Counted from the first letter of the stretch, positions 41,557-51,014 are shown. The stretch is 64,000 nucleotides of DNA from Halolamina litorea (GCF_026616205.1 NZ_JANHGR010000001.1:1426001-1490000), one strand, 5' to 3'. The notes: generated by a model from the sequence alone, not told the origin. Numbers and translations are program-made.

Positions 41557-42963
41557 TCAAGAGCCGTCCCAAACGGCGGCTGTGGGGTCTGTCGCGGTCA
41601 CGAGGCGATCGATGGCGTCGGGTGAGAGTGCGACCTCGTAGAGCCGGGCGTCGTACAGTCGGCCCTCGTAAGTCGGGTCGTGGACGCCCGCGTCCCGGTT
41701 CCGGTAGTGGTAGCCCAGCGCCGCGCCGATCTCGTCGATCCTGAGCGGGTAGTCGTCCTCGGTCTCGTCGACCCGTTCGCCGTCGACGTACAGGCGGGCG
41801 CGGGACTCGTCGTAGGTGTAGGCGACGTGCTGCCAGCGGCCGTCCGGGATGTCGGGGGTCGGGACGGCGGTGTAGGCGCGGCGCTCCTCCTGATCGGGGT
41901 CGTACACCATCCCGTGCAGTTCGCCGCGTCTGAGTGCGACCACGAGGTGGTCCCACTTCAGGAGGATCTGCCAGCCGGCGCCGCGGTCGGTCGGCTGCAT
42001 CCAGAACGCCACCGTACAGGCCTCCCGCGTGCCGAACGCGGGGGTCCGGAGCTTCCCGTCGTCGATCGCGTAGCCGCTTGCGAGCAGGCCGTCGGTCCGC
42101 TCGTCCCCCTCGTCGGGGATGCTCTCGGCGACGGCCGAGGCTTCGCCGAACGGTGGGGTGGCGTCGCCGACACCGGTGAACCCGGCGTCGGCGTCGAGGT
42201 CCTCGATCCGCTCCCGGCAGTCGCTCGCGCCGGCACGCACCGCCGCGATCCGATCTGCGGCCCACGCCGCCGCCTCGCCGTCGTTCCGGAGGACGGCGTG
42301 GAGCCGACCGTCGTCGTAGACGAACAGGTACGCCTCTCGCTCGTCGCCGCTCCGACAGACGATGAGGCCGTACTCCGGCACCGGCCCCACGGCGAGGTCT
42401 CCGTTCCCGTCGACGGCGACCTCACGGAGCCACCCCGGGAACGTCGAGGCGAGCGTCTCGAACAGCGACCGCGAGAGCGTGAACGTCACGTCGGCACCCG
42501 CACCGGCCCGTGAACGGATCGGACCCAGTAGGGAAGGGCGAGCGATCTGGGGGAACGTCCCCTCGATCTCGTCGGTGTTCCGGATCGACGACCCGAGGTC
42601 AGCGAGCAGGCCGACCGCGTCGGCGTTGCCGATGGACGAGACGTCGGCGCCCCGGATGAACGTCACGTCGATCACGCTCTCCTTCCAGAGCGGGGCGAGC
42701 GCCGGCGCTGCCGTCGAGATGGCGTCGGCGTCGCGGTCGAACGCCCGGGAGCGTTCGAGCGCCAACACCCCCGCAGTCGTGGCCTCGTACCCGCCGTCGA
42801 CCGCCCGGGCGAGTTCGGTGTCGAGCAGTTCCTCGACCGCTCGGTCGACCGTGGACCGCGAGGCGGCGACGCGGTCGAGCAGGTCGCGCTTGTCGAGCGG
42901 GCCGTCCCGCAGGTGGTCGAGGATGGCTGATCGCCGCCGGGCGGTGTGGAGTATCGTCGTCAT
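41557..42963 (-). CDS. Winged-helix protein with C-terminal LamG-like domain
   Basis: 468 residues from MTTILHTARRRSAILDHLRD. Residues about 10-75 form a winged helix (DKRDLLDRVAASRSTVDRAVEELL). A haloarchaeal regulatory middle domain follows, like FilR1-type transcriptional regulators (DVTFTLSRSLFETLASTFPG). The last 170 residues are a concanavalin-like LamG/laminin-type beta sandwich (ACTVAFWMQPTDRGAGWQIL, WQHVAYTYDESRARLYVDGE). LamG is normally extracellular, so its fusion to a DNA-binding domain without membrane segments is odd. It may bind a sugar effector inside the cell. Confidence 0.8.
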   Translation of the reverse strand: MTTILHTARRRSAILDHLRDGPLDKRDLLDRVAASRSTVDRAVEELLDTELARAVDGGYEATTAGVLALERSRAFDRDADAISTAAPALAPLWKESVIDVTFIRGADVSSIGNADAVGLLADLGSSIRNTDEIEGTFPQIARPSLLGPIRSRAGAGADVTFTLSRSLFETLASTFPGWLREVAVDGNGDLAVGPVPEYGLIVCRSGDEREAYLFVYDDGRLHAVLRNDGEAAAWAADRIAAVRAGASDCRERIEDLDADAGFTGVGDATPPFGEASAVAESIPDEGDERTDGLLASGYAIDDGKLRTPAFGTREACTVAFWMQPTDRGAGWQILLKWDHLVVALRRGELHGMVYDPDQEERRAYTAVPTPDIPDGRWQHVAYTYDESRARLYVDGERVDETEDDYPLRIDEIGAALGYHYRNRDAGVHDPTYEGRLYDARLYEVALSPDAIDRLVTATDPTAAVWDGS

Positions 42964-43187
42964 GGGGACGTGGCAGGACGGTTCCAACGCCATGTCGGAG
43001 GGACATAAGTTCGTTGACGGCACAGTCATCGCGTGACGAACTTCGCCACCCGATGACCTATCGGGTGTTCCCCACCGAGAGCCGGGATGCCAACGTGGCC
43101 GGACCCAGTTCCGGGGTGCCGAATCTCCGACGGACCACCGAAGCGACCACCCCGGGAGGGTTCCGTACGCCGTCTCGCAATAGCTGT

Positions 43188-43859
43188 ATGTACCATCGGT
43201 TCCTCGACACACTCGTGAACACGAGTGGACGCTTCGGGCTGGCCGGCGCCATCGTCGCCGCCTCGGCGGCGGTGGGGGTTCTCGCGGCCCCGTCGCTCCC
43301 GGCGGAGATGGCGACCCACTGGAACGCCGCGGGGCAGCCGGACGACACACTGCCGAAAGCAGCCGCACTGGCAGTTCTCCCGGCTGTATCGATCGGGCTT
43401 CTCGCCCTCTTTGCGGCGCTGCCCCGGATCGACCCGCGGAGGGAGAACGTCGCGTCGTTCCGCGCGGCGTACGACTGGTTCGTGGTGCTGCTGGTCGGCT
43501 TCCTGAGCGTCATCCAGGTCGGCATCGTCGCCTACAACCTCGGCTACCGCTTCCCGTTCGTCTCGCTCGTACTGCTCGGGGCTGCGGGGCTGCTCTACTA
43601 CGCCGGCGTGCTCGTGGGGCGGGCCGAACAGAACTGGTTCGTCGGCATTCGGACGCCGTGGACCCTCGAGAGCGAGGAGGTCTGGGAGCGGACCCACGAG
43701 GTCGGCGCACCGCTGTTCAAACTCTGTGCGGCGTCGACGCTGCTGGCCGCGGTGTTCACCGACTGGGCCCTCCTGCTGACCGTCGCGCCGGTCCTCCTGA
43801 CGGTCGTGATCACGGTCGGCTACTCCTACCGACTCTCCCAGCGCCTCGAGGCCGAGTGA
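43188..43859 (+). CDS. SdpI/DUF1648-like membrane protein
   Basis: 223 residues from MYHRFLDTLVNTSGR. About six membrane helices. The DUF1648 signature MATHWNAAGQPDD is in the first extracellular loop, and the SdpI signature NWFVGIRTPWTLESEEVWERTH lies between later helices. In Bacillus, SdpI gives immunity to a killing peptide and sequesters a repressor. Archaeal members have unknown roles, possibly immunity to halocins or membrane stress. The long frame upstream of the ATG is promoter sequence. Confidence 0.9.
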   Translation: MYHRFLDTLVNTSGRFGLAGAIVAASAAVGVLAAPSLPAEMATHWNAAGQPDDTLPKAAALAVLPAVSIGLLALFAALPRIDPRRENVASFRAAYDWFVVLLVGFLSVIQVGIVAYNLGYRFPFVSLVLLGAAGLLYYAGVLVGRAEQNWFVGIRTPWTLESEEVWERTHEVGAPLFKLCAASTLLAAVFTDWALLLTVAPVLLTVVITVGYSYRLSQRLEAE

Positions 43860-43907
43860 TTTCGGGGCAGGGGAACGTATTTGCCGGCCGCTTCGCAAGC
43901 AGGGGGC

Positions 43908-46232
43908 ATGCCAGACCGGTGTGGGTACGACCTGAACCTCCGTGCCGCCGAAGAACGGTGCGCACGGTGGCTCGCGACCGAGTACGACTACATCCACGAC
44001 GACTCACCGGTCGAGGAGGTTCAGGCCTTTTCGGACCTCCCGCGTGACGACGACGGCCGGTGGCAGTGTCCCCGGGTTCCCCGAGAGGGGGGCCGCTGCG
44101 TGCTCCACGATCAGGACGCCAGCGACGCCGATGTCCGGGCGGCGGTGTTGGCGACGCTCCGCGGCGAGTACAGCGCCGAGGAGTTCGGCGTCGACGCCCC
44201 GGACGGCGACTACCGCACCCTCGCCTCGCGGATGCTGGGCGTCGAACTCGACACGCTCGACCTCCACGGCTGCCGACACGCGGCGCCGGACGTGCCCGCC
44301 CTCGACCTGCGGTGTGCAGACATCGACACCCTCAGGCTGGGCGACGCGACCATCGACGCCCCGATCAGGCTGGACGGCGCGACCCTCGGCTCGTTGTCGG
44401 GCATAGGGGCCGACATCGGGGGGTCGCTGGGCGCGCGGTTCGTGACGGTCGAAGGCGACCTGACGCTCGACCGCGCCACCGTGGACGGCCGGGTCGACTG
44501 CCGGTTCTCGCGGATCGGGGGTGACGCGTCTGTCGCTCACACGACCGCCGGGAGTCGCTTCGACTTCGGGTTCAGCCACGTCGACGGCGTGGTCGACGCC
44601 GCCGGCGGGGACTGTGGCGGGCGGTTCACGCTCAAGGAGGCGGTCGTCGACGCGGTCTCGGCCGCCGGCGTCGCCGTCTCGGGGGCCGATCCGGAGAGCG
44701 ACATCCCGGGCCTCCAGTTCCGCGGGCTAACGACCCGGCGGTCGGTGGACCTGACGGGCGCCGACTGTGTGGGGCAACTGATCGGCTACCGGATGGCCAT
44801 CGGCGGCGATTTCGACGCGAGCGGGGCGACGATCACCCAAGGCGTCTCGTTGGCGACGCGGACCGGAACCCGGCTGGGCGAAGCGACCATCGACGGCACG
44901 CTCTCGTTCAGCGAGGCGCGGATCGACGACGAGACCAAACTCCGCGGGCGCGACCGGCGTGACGCCACGCTCGCGGTCGGCGGCCGACTCGACCTCTCGG
45001 AAGGGACGTTCGAACAGCTACAGGCGCTCCCGAACATGACCCACGACCGCCTCTCGGTGGTGGACTGCCGCGGGGCGACCATACACGAGGGCGTGCTGGC
45101 CGGACATGATTCGGGGGAGACGGTGCTCTACGACCTCGAAGAAGCCGAACTGGGGGACGTGCAGATCAGGCCCGGCGGCGCGTCGGCGCCGGCGATGCTT
45201 TGGCTCGACCGCACGGCGTTCGCGGGGTTCACCTTCGTCGACGAGGCCCGGCGGGGGTTCGAACGCGCCGACTGGACGCTGATCGACGAGTCGCCGGAGC
45301 GTCGCGAGACAGTCGCGTTCGCCCGCGCGTTCGGGGACGCGACCGAGTACGCGCGGGACTTCGCGGCGCTGTGTGTGGCCCGCCCCCGCCTGCGCGAGTG
45401 GCTCGCGGAGACCGATCCACCCTACGACGCCGAGTCGCTCGCGAGCGCCGTGTTCGACGGCGCCGGCGAGCGCGCGTTCGAACGCGTCGCGAAGAACGGC
45501 CCCGAGAACCCCGAACAGCTGGGTGTGGCACCGTTCCGGCGCGAGCGCTACCGCGTCGGCGTCGCCACGCTCCTCGCTCGGGCGGTCCGTTCTGACGACG
45601 AGGACGACCGACGGCTCGCGGCGACGGTGGCCGACGGCGCGGGCGACGCCCTCGCCGCGCTCGCCGGGCGGGTCGACGGCGACACCGACCCCGAGAGCGT
45701 CGACACCGCAACGCTCCGTGACGCGTTGGCTGACGCGCTCGCGGACCCGGACGCGGCCTCCCGGTCGCTGGAACAGCAGGAACTGACGTACATCGAGGCT
45801 CGAAAAGGGGCCGACGACGTGGGCGACAGCAGCACCGCGGGTAACCTCTTCGTGAACGAACGCCGGATCAGGCGGGAGATCCACCGGCGTGAGGGGGACT
45901 GGGTGGATTTCTACGCCAACCGGACCTTCGACTGGGTCGCCGGCTACGGCGAGCGGCCCCGCCGTGCGCTCCGGTCCTCGCTCCTGCTCGTCGGCGGCTT
46001 CGCGGCGGTCTACTGGGTGCTGTGGTACCTGTTGCCCGGCTTCTCCTCGCCGACCTACGGGGGCGTCGACGGCGCGCTGTTGCTGAGTTCGGCGTCGTTC
46101 ACGGCGTTCGTGTTGGGGGGGACGACCGTCGAGGCCGTGCCGATCCGACTGTTGGCGAACGTCGAGGCGCTGCTCGGCGCGTTCATGATCGCGCTGTTCG
46201 TGTTCACGCTGACGCGGTCGCTCCACCGGTGA
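43908..46232 (+). CDS. Beta-helix repeat protein fused to a two-TM channel-like pore
   Basis: 774 residues. N-terminal 70 residues have Cys/His positions (DRCGYD, WQCPR, GRCVLHD) that could bind zinc. Residues about 90-420 are repeats of a right-handed beta-helix/pentapeptide-like type (LRLGDATIDAPIRLDGATLG and similar). A helical linker leads to FYANRTFDWVAGYGERPRRA, then one membrane helix, a re-entrant-like LLLSSASFTAFVLGGTT, and a last helix VEALLGAFMIALFVFTLTRS. This tail matches the Ion_trans_2 pore seen at the end of bacterial pentapeptide-repeat membrane proteins, but the selectivity filter (TLGYGD) is replaced. Function unknown; a mechanosensory or signalling pore is possible. Confidence 0.85.
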   Translation: MPDRCGYDLNLRAAEERCARWLATEYDYIHDDSPVEEVQAFSDLPRDDDGRWQCPRVPREGGRCVLHDQDASDADVRAAVLATLRGEYSAEEFGVDAPDGDYRTLASRMLGVELDTLDLHGCRHAAPDVPALDLRCADIDTLRLGDATIDAPIRLDGATLGSLSGIGADIGGSLGARFVTVEGDLTLDRATVDGRVDCRFSRIGGDASVAHTTAGSRFDFGFSHVDGVVDAAGGDCGGRFTLKEAVVDAVSAAGVAVSGADPESDIPGLQFRGLTTRRSVDLTGADCVGQLIGYRMAIGGDFDASGATITQGVSLATRTGTRLGEATIDGTLSFSEARIDDETKLRGRDRRDATLAVGGRLDLSEGTFEQLQALPNMTHDRLSVVDCRGATIHEGVLAGHDSGETVLYDLEEAELGDVQIRPGGASAPAMLWLDRTAFAGFTFVDEARRGFERADWTLIDESPERRETVAFARAFGDATEYARDFAALCVARPRLREWLAETDPPYDAESLASAVFDGAGERAFERVAKNGPENPEQLGVAPFRRERYRVGVATLLARAVRSDDEDDRRLAATVADGAGDALAALAGRVDGDTDPESVDTATLRDALADALADPDAASRSLEQQELTYIEARKGADDVGDSSTAGNLFVNERRIRREIHRREGDWVDFYANRTFDWVAGYGERPRRALRSSLLLVGGFAAVYWVLWYLLPGFSSPTYGGVDGALLLSSASFTAFVLGGTTVEAVPIRLLANVEALLGAFMIALFVFTLTRSLHR

Positions 46233-46292
46233 CGGTCGTGCCGACGGCGTCCGATCGACAGTCGTAACACGGCCGTCGTCGACCGACCGGGC

Positions 46293-46919
46293 ATGAGCGA
46301 CTCGAAGACCGTGTACCTCGTGCGCCACGGGCAGACGCCGTGGACCGCGGCCGAGCGCGTCCAAGGGTGGGCGCCGGTCCCACTCACCGAGGCAGGACGC
46401 GAACAGCTCCGGGCGACGGGCGCGTACCTCGACGACCGACTCCCCGACGAGCCGGTGGGCATCGAGACATCGGACCTCCGCCGCGCGAGCGAGAGCGCCG
46501 AGGTCGTCGCCGACTGTCTGGGCGAGCGGGCGACGATCACCAGCCACGAAGCGCTCCGTGAGCGTGACTTCGGCGTGCTCCAAGGCCTCGACGACGACCG
46601 CTACCACCGAGTCAAGCGTGACCACACCGGCGACGGCGCTGACTCGCTCCTCCGGGCACCGGAGCGGGGCGAGTCCTGGCGCGCGGTCGAGACACGCACG
46701 CTGGAACGCTGGGCCGATATGCTCGACGAGATGGCCCTCGGCGAGTCCCGGGTGCTGGTCTCCCACACCGGGCCGCTCTACTGCATCCTCGCGGCCGTCT
46801 CGAACCGCCGGCTGGAAGCCGAGATGCGCGCGACCGACCTCCCCGAGGGTGGCGCCTTCGAGGTCGCCATCGAGGACGGCGAGAGCCGACTGGTCGGCGA
46901 GGGATGGGCGCCCGAGTGA
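46293..46919 (+). CDS. Histidine phosphatase family protein (phosphoglycerate mutase-like)
   Basis: 208 residues. The phospho-acceptor motif is LVRHGQTPW near residue 12, and Arg/Glu positions follow in ETSDLRRASESAE and HEALRERDFG. The second His is in VLVSHTGPLYC. This set defines the branch-1 histidine phosphatases, which include cobalamin phosphatase and sugar phosphatases. The substrate is not inferable. Transcribed just downstream of the pore-protein gene, with a 60-base gap. Confidence 0.92.
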   Translation: MSDSKTVYLVRHGQTPWTAAERVQGWAPVPLTEAGREQLRATGAYLDDRLPDEPVGIETSDLRRASESAEVVADCLGERATITSHEALRERDFGVLQGLDDDRYHRVKRDHTGDGADSLLRAPERGESWRAVETRTLERWADMLDEMALGESRVLVSHTGPLYCILAAVSNRRLEAEMRATDLPEGGAFEVAIEDGESRLVGEGWAPE

Positions 46920-46933
46920 ACGAGGCCGGAGGC

Positions 46934-47809
46934 TCAGACTTCGACGACCCCGTTCGATAGCTCGCCGATCCCCGCGATCTCGATGGTGACTTCGTCGCCC
47001 GGCGTGAGCGTGAACTCGCCCTCGGGGACGAGCGACGTCCCGGTGAGCAGCACACCCATCTCCGGGACCGCGTTGTGGGCACGCCACGCTGCAGCCAGTT
47101 CCTCGCAGGTGCGGGCCATCTCGGCCGTCGAGGTGGCGTCCTCGTACACCGTCTCGCCGTCGCGTTCGATCCGCATCGACATCCCGAGATCGTGGGGGTC
47201 GTCGACGGCGTCGGCGCCGACGACGCAGGGGCCGATCGCACAGCAGCGGTCGTACACTTTCGCCTGCGGGAGGTAGAGGGGGTTCTCGCCCTCGATGTCG
47301 CGGCTGCTCACGTCGTTGCCGACCGTGTAGCCGACGATCTCGCCGTCGTAGCACACCAGCCCCAGTTCGGGTTCGGGGACGTTCCAGTCGGAGTCACCGC
47401 GGACGCCGACGGCCTCCCCCGGACCGACGGTCCGACTCGGCGTCGCCTTGAAGAATATCTCCGGCCGCTCGGCGTCGTAGACGTCGAGGTACACGTCGGC
47501 CATCCCGCTCTCCTCCTCCCGGGCCTGCTCGCTGATCTCGTAGGTGACGCCGGCGGCCCACACCTCCTCGGGGACCAGCGGGAGCGCCGCCTCGGCGTCG
47601 TCGGGGCGCTCGACGGTCGGCGCGTCGGCGACGAGGTCTGCCGTGAGGGCATCGACGCCGGTGCCGGCGACGTTCGCGGCCGCCGCGAGGTCCCGGAACG
47701 TCCGGAGCCGGGGTTTGACCGCAGTGAGGTCGTACGCGGCGGTTCCCGAGGCGTCGTCGACGGCCAGCAGCCGCGACGCGTCGTCGCCGTCCTGTCGGTA
47801 GTACTGCAT
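46934..47809 (-). CDS. Fumarylacetoacetate hydrolase-family enzyme (2-keto-3-deoxy sugar-acid dehydratase-like)
   Basis: 291 residues from MQYYRQDGDDASRLLAV. FAH-fold metal ligands appear in VPEPELGLVCYDGE and in the conserved NDVSSRDIEGENPLYLPQ segment. FFKATPSRTVGPGEAVG is typical of archaeal sugar-acid FAH enzymes such as the 2-keto-3-deoxyxylonate dehydratase XacE of Haloferax. Together with the neighbouring aldehyde dehydrogenase, xylose dehydrogenase and enolase-type dehydratase, it fits the pathway from pentose to alpha-ketoglutarate. It is divergent from the RDD gene. Exact substrate not proven. Confidence 0.88.
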   Translation of the reverse strand: MQYYRQDGDDASRLLAVDDASGTAAYDLTAVKPRLRTFRDLAAAANVAGTGVDALTADLVADAPTVERPDDAEAALPLVPEEVWAAGVTYEISEQAREEESGMADVYLDVYDAERPEIFFKATPSRTVGPGEAVGVRGDSDWNVPEPELGLVCYDGEIVGYTVGNDVSSRDIEGENPLYLPQAKVYDRCCAIGPCVVGADAVDDPHDLGMSMRIERDGETVYEDATSTAEMARTCEELAAAWRAHNAVPEMGVLLTGTSLVPEGEFTLTPGDEVTIEIAGIGELSNGVVEV

Positions 47810-47888
47810 GCGGGGGCCGAGGGGCGACGCCGGCATAAATCCCCGTCGCAGGGGAGGGTTTTTGCTCCCATCCGCGGAACGGCCCCGT

Positions 47889-48371
47889 ATGACCGAAGTC
47901 GACGACGGTGCGGGTGAGCGGACGGTGATCCAGTTGGCGTCGTGGGACGATCGTTTCTGGGCGTGGCTGATCGACGTGATACTCGTCGGCGCCGTGGTGT
48001 CGGTGTTCTCGGAGGGGGTTTCGGGGCTCCCCTTCGGGCTCTCGTTCACGCTGCCGACCGTCGGCGCGAGCGGGGCCGCGTTGTGGCTCTACTGGACGGT
48101 CCTCGAGGGGACCCGTGGGCAGTCCGCCGGAAAGCTCGTGATGGACGTCGCCGTCGCCGACCACGGGGGTGGGGAGATCAGCTACGTGCAGGCCGCGGTG
48201 GAGAGCTTCGGCAAGGCGTTCCTGCTCCCGCTGGACGCGCTGATCGGCTGGATCGCGATGGAGGGGGAGTACCTCAGGCTGTTCAACCGCCTCTCGAACA
48301 CTATCGTCGTCGAGCGCCCCGACGACGACCGAATCCCTCCGGGCGTCGAGTACGTTCCGCCGGAGGGATAG
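47889..48371 (+). CDS. RDD-family membrane protein
   Basis: 160 residues from MTEVDDGAGERTVIQLASWD. The RDD motif region is DRFWAWLIDVILVGAV, with the conserved TRGQSAGKLVMDVAV between helices two and three. Three to four membrane helices. RDD proteins have unclear transport or stress roles. It is embedded between catabolic genes but is probably not an enzyme of the pathway. Confidence 0.85.
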   Translation: MTEVDDGAGERTVIQLASWDDRFWAWLIDVILVGAVVSVFSEGVSGLPFGLSFTLPTVGASGAALWLYWTVLEGTRGQSAGKLVMDVAVADHGGGEISYVQAAVESFGKAFLLPLDALIGWIAMEGEYLRLFNRLSNTIVVERPDDDRIPPGVEYVPPEG

Positions 48372-48445
48372 CCGACACGCGCCGGGCGGCTGACCCGGCC
48401 GGTCCGGGCTAAAGGATTATCACTGAACCACCACAACACGGAGTC

Positions 48446-49879
48446 ATGACTGAGTACGCGAACTTCATCGGCGGCGAGTGGGTCGACGCCGAGGGCGGCG
48501 AAACGTTCGAGACGTACAACCCCGCGGCCCCGGACGAGGCCGTCGCCACCTACCCCGAGTCCGGCGTCTCCGAGACCGACGCGGCCGTCGCGGCGGCCGT
48601 CGACGCTGGCGAGGCGTGGGGCGACACCCCCGGACCCGAGCGCGGTCGGGTGCTTTCGCGGGCCAGCGCGCTGCTCGCCGACCGCAAGGAGGATATCACC
48701 GACCACCTCGTGCGCGAGGAGGGGAAGACGAGGCCCGAAGCCGGGGGCGAGGTCCAGCGCGCTATCGACATCTTCGACTACTACGGCGCGAAGGCACGGG
48801 ACCTCGGCGGCGTCGTCAAGGGTTCCAGCGGCCGGAACACGACCCTCCGGACGAAGAACGAGCCGGTGGGCGTCGCCGGCCTGATCACGCCGTGGAACTA
48901 CCCGGTCGCCATTCCGGCGTGGAAGATCGCCCCCGCACTGGCGGCGGGCAACGCCGCGGTCATCAAGCCCGCGACGCTCGCGCCGGGCTGTACCCACGAG
49001 ATCGCGGAGGCGCTCGCGGAGGCGGGGCTCCCCGAGGGCGTGCTGAACGTCGTCACCGGTCCCGGCAGCGAGGTCGGTGACCGACTCGCGAGCCACCCCG
49101 ACGTGGACGCCGTCTCTTTCACGGGCAGCACGGCGGTCGGGAACGCGGTCCGGGACGCCGCCGCCGAGGACGGCAAGCGCGTCCAGTTGGAGATGGGCGG
49201 GAAGAACCCCACCGTGGTCTCCGACACGGCGGACGTGGCGGAAGCGGCCGAGATCGTCGCCGCGGGCGCGTTCGGCGTCACCGGGCAGGCCTGTACGGCC
49301 TGCTCGCGGGCGATCGTCTACGAGGACGCCTACGACGACTTCGTCGAGGCCGTCGTCGACGCCGCCGAAGCGATCGAACCGGCACCCGGCCTCGGCGACT
49401 CGGACATGGGCCCGCAGGTCAGCGAGTCGGAACTCGACGCGACCCTCGACTACGTGGACGTGGGGCGGACCGAGGCGACCATCGAGACGGGCGGCAACGC
49501 GCTCGCCCACGAGGGTCACTTCGTCGAACCGACCGTCTTCTCGGACGTGGCACCCGACGCCCGGATCGCGCAGGAGGAGATATTCGGCCCGGTGCTCTCG
49601 GTGATCCCCGTGAGCGGCTACGAGGAGGCCCTCGACGTGGCCAACGGCGTCGACTACGGCCTCTCGGCCAGCATCGTTACCGAGGACCACTCGGAGGCCA
49701 ACCGCTTCGTCGACGACATCGAGGCTGGCGTGGTGAAGATCAACGAGAAGACCACGGGCGTCGAACTGCACGTCCCGTTCGGCGGGATGAAGGCCTCCTC
49801 CAGCGAGACCTACCGCGAGCAGGGCGACGCCGGCCTCGACTTCTACACCATCTCGAAGACGGTGTACGACAACTACTGA
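48446..49879 (+). CDS. Aldehyde dehydrogenase, candidate alpha-ketoglutarate semialdehyde dehydrogenase
   Basis: 477 residues. The catalytic Cys is in GVTGQACTACSRA, Glu in LEMGGKNPTVV, and the NAD site in ITPWNYPVAIPAWK and FTGSTAVGNAV. The C-terminal substrate loop is KINEKTTGVELHVPFGGMK. Length and context match XacF of Haloferax, which oxidises alpha-ketoglutarate semialdehyde in the last step of non-phosphorylative pentose degradation. A TATA-like CTAAAGGATTAT lies about 30 bases upstream. Pathway placement is inferred from neighbours. Confidence 0.9.
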   Translation: MTEYANFIGGEWVDAEGGETFETYNPAAPDEAVATYPESGVSETDAAVAAAVDAGEAWGDTPGPERGRVLSRASALLADRKEDITDHLVREEGKTRPEAGGEVQRAIDIFDYYGAKARDLGGVVKGSSGRNTTLRTKNEPVGVAGLITPWNYPVAIPAWKIAPALAAGNAAVIKPATLAPGCTHEIAEALAEAGLPEGVLNVVTGPGSEVGDRLASHPDVDAVSFTGSTAVGNAVRDAAAEDGKRVQLEMGGKNPTVVSDTADVAEAAEIVAAGAFGVTGQACTACSRAIVYEDAYDDFVEAVVDAAEAIEPAPGLGDSDMGPQVSESELDATLDYVDVGRTEATIETGGNALAHEGHFVEPTVFSDVAPDARIAQEEIFGPVLSVIPVSGYEEALDVANGVDYGLSASIVTEDHSEANRFVDDIEAGVVKINEKTTGVELHVPFGGMKASSSETYREQGDAGLDFYTISKTVYDNY

Positions 49880-49934
49880 GGGTCGGGTCGGAGCCGGCAC
49901 AACGCCTTTGCCGTCGCCGCGAGACGACGACGGC

Positions 49935-51014
49935 ATGGATATCGAGACGCTCGCCGACGAGTTCGACCGGCGGGACTGGCAGGAACTCGAGGAAACCGAC
50001 GACCCGGTCCGGATCGCCATGGTCGGTGTCGGCTGGTGGACCCGCGAGCAAGCGATGCCGGCCGTCGAGAGCGCCGCCCTCTGCGAGACGACCGTACTCG
50101 TCAGCAGCGATCCGGAGAAGGCCAACGAGGTCGCCACGGACTCAGCGACCGTCGAACGCGCGATCACCTACGACGACTTCCACGAGGGCGTCGCCGCCGA
50201 CGCCTACGACGCCGTCTACGTCGTCACCCCGAACGCGCTCCACCTGCCGTTCGTCGAGACGGCCGCCGAACTGGGGAAGGCGGTCCTCTGTGAGAAACCG
50301 ATGGAGGCGACCGTCGAGCGCGCCGAAGCGATGATCGAGGCCGTCGAGGCGCACGACGCGACGCTGATGGTCGCCTACCGGATGCAGACCGAACCCGCCG
50401 TCCGCCGGGCAAAGGGGTTCATCGACGAGGGGCTGATCGGGAAGCCGGTGTTCGTCAACGGGAACATGACCGAACCGATCCTCGACCTCGTCCCCGACCC
50501 GGACCAGTGGCGCCTCGACGGCGACCTCTCGGGGGGCTGTGCGACGATGGACATCGGGATCTACCCGCTCAACACGGCACGCTTCCTGCTCGACGCCGAC
50601 CCAGAGCGTGTTCGGGGGAAAGTGGCATCAGTGAACCCCGAGTTCGACGACGTGCCAGACGAGCACGCGGCGTTCCAACTCGACTTCCCCGACCACGTGT
50701 TCGCGGTCTGTACGGCCAGCCAGAACGCCCAGATGGCCAGCCACATCGAGGTGATCGGCACCGAGGGTCGGATCCGGGTCGAACCGGCGTTCTACCCGTG
50801 GGACGACCGCGCGCTCACCCTCCAGCGCGGTGAGACGACCATCGACGTTGGCTTCGAGCAGGTCGACCAGATGGAGGAGGAGTTCGAGTACTTCGCCCAC
50901 TGCCTGCTGACAGACACTGAGCCCCATCCCGACGGCGAGCACGCGCTGCGGGACATCCAGACGATCAAGGCGGTGTACGAGGCCAGCGAGCGCGGGGAGA
51001 CGGTCGAACTCTGA
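49935..51014 (+). CDS. gfo6: D-xylose 1-dehydrogenase (NADP+), Gfo6/XacA type
   Basis: 359 residues from MDIETLADEFDRRDWQELEE. The N-terminal RDW, the NAD(P) site IAMVGVGWWTREQAMPAV and the EKP motif CEKPMEATVERAE match Haloferax XacA/Gfo6 closely. So do MTEPILDLVPDPDQWRLDGD and EVIGTEGRIRVEPAFYPWDD. The enzyme oxidises D-xylose (and possibly other pentoses) to the lactone. It follows the aldehyde dehydrogenase gene by 55 bases and starts the pathway encoded around it. Confidence 0.93.
   Translation: MDIETLADEFDRRDWQELEETDDPVRIAMVGVGWWTREQAMPAVESAALCETTVLVSSDPEKANEVATDSATVERAITYDDFHEGVAADAYDAVYVVTPNALHLPFVETAAELGKAVLCEKPMEATVERAEAMIEAVEAHDATLMVAYRMQTEPAVRRAKGFIDEGLIGKPVFVNGNMTEPILDLVPDPDQWRLDGDLSGGCATMDIGIYPLNTARFLLDADPERVRGKVASVNPEFDDVPDEHAAFQLDFPDHVFAVCTASQNAQMASHIEVIGTEGRIRVEPAFYPWDDRALTLQRGETTIDVGFEQVDQMEEEFEYFAHCLLTDTEPHPDGEHALRDIQTIKAVYEASERGETVEL

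Noticed and set aside
45018-47354. 778-codon minus-strand frame opposite the beta-helix/pore and phosphatase genes
   Set aside because: Low-complexity Arg/Gly/Asp-rich translation; both plus-strand genes under it carry clear domain signatures.
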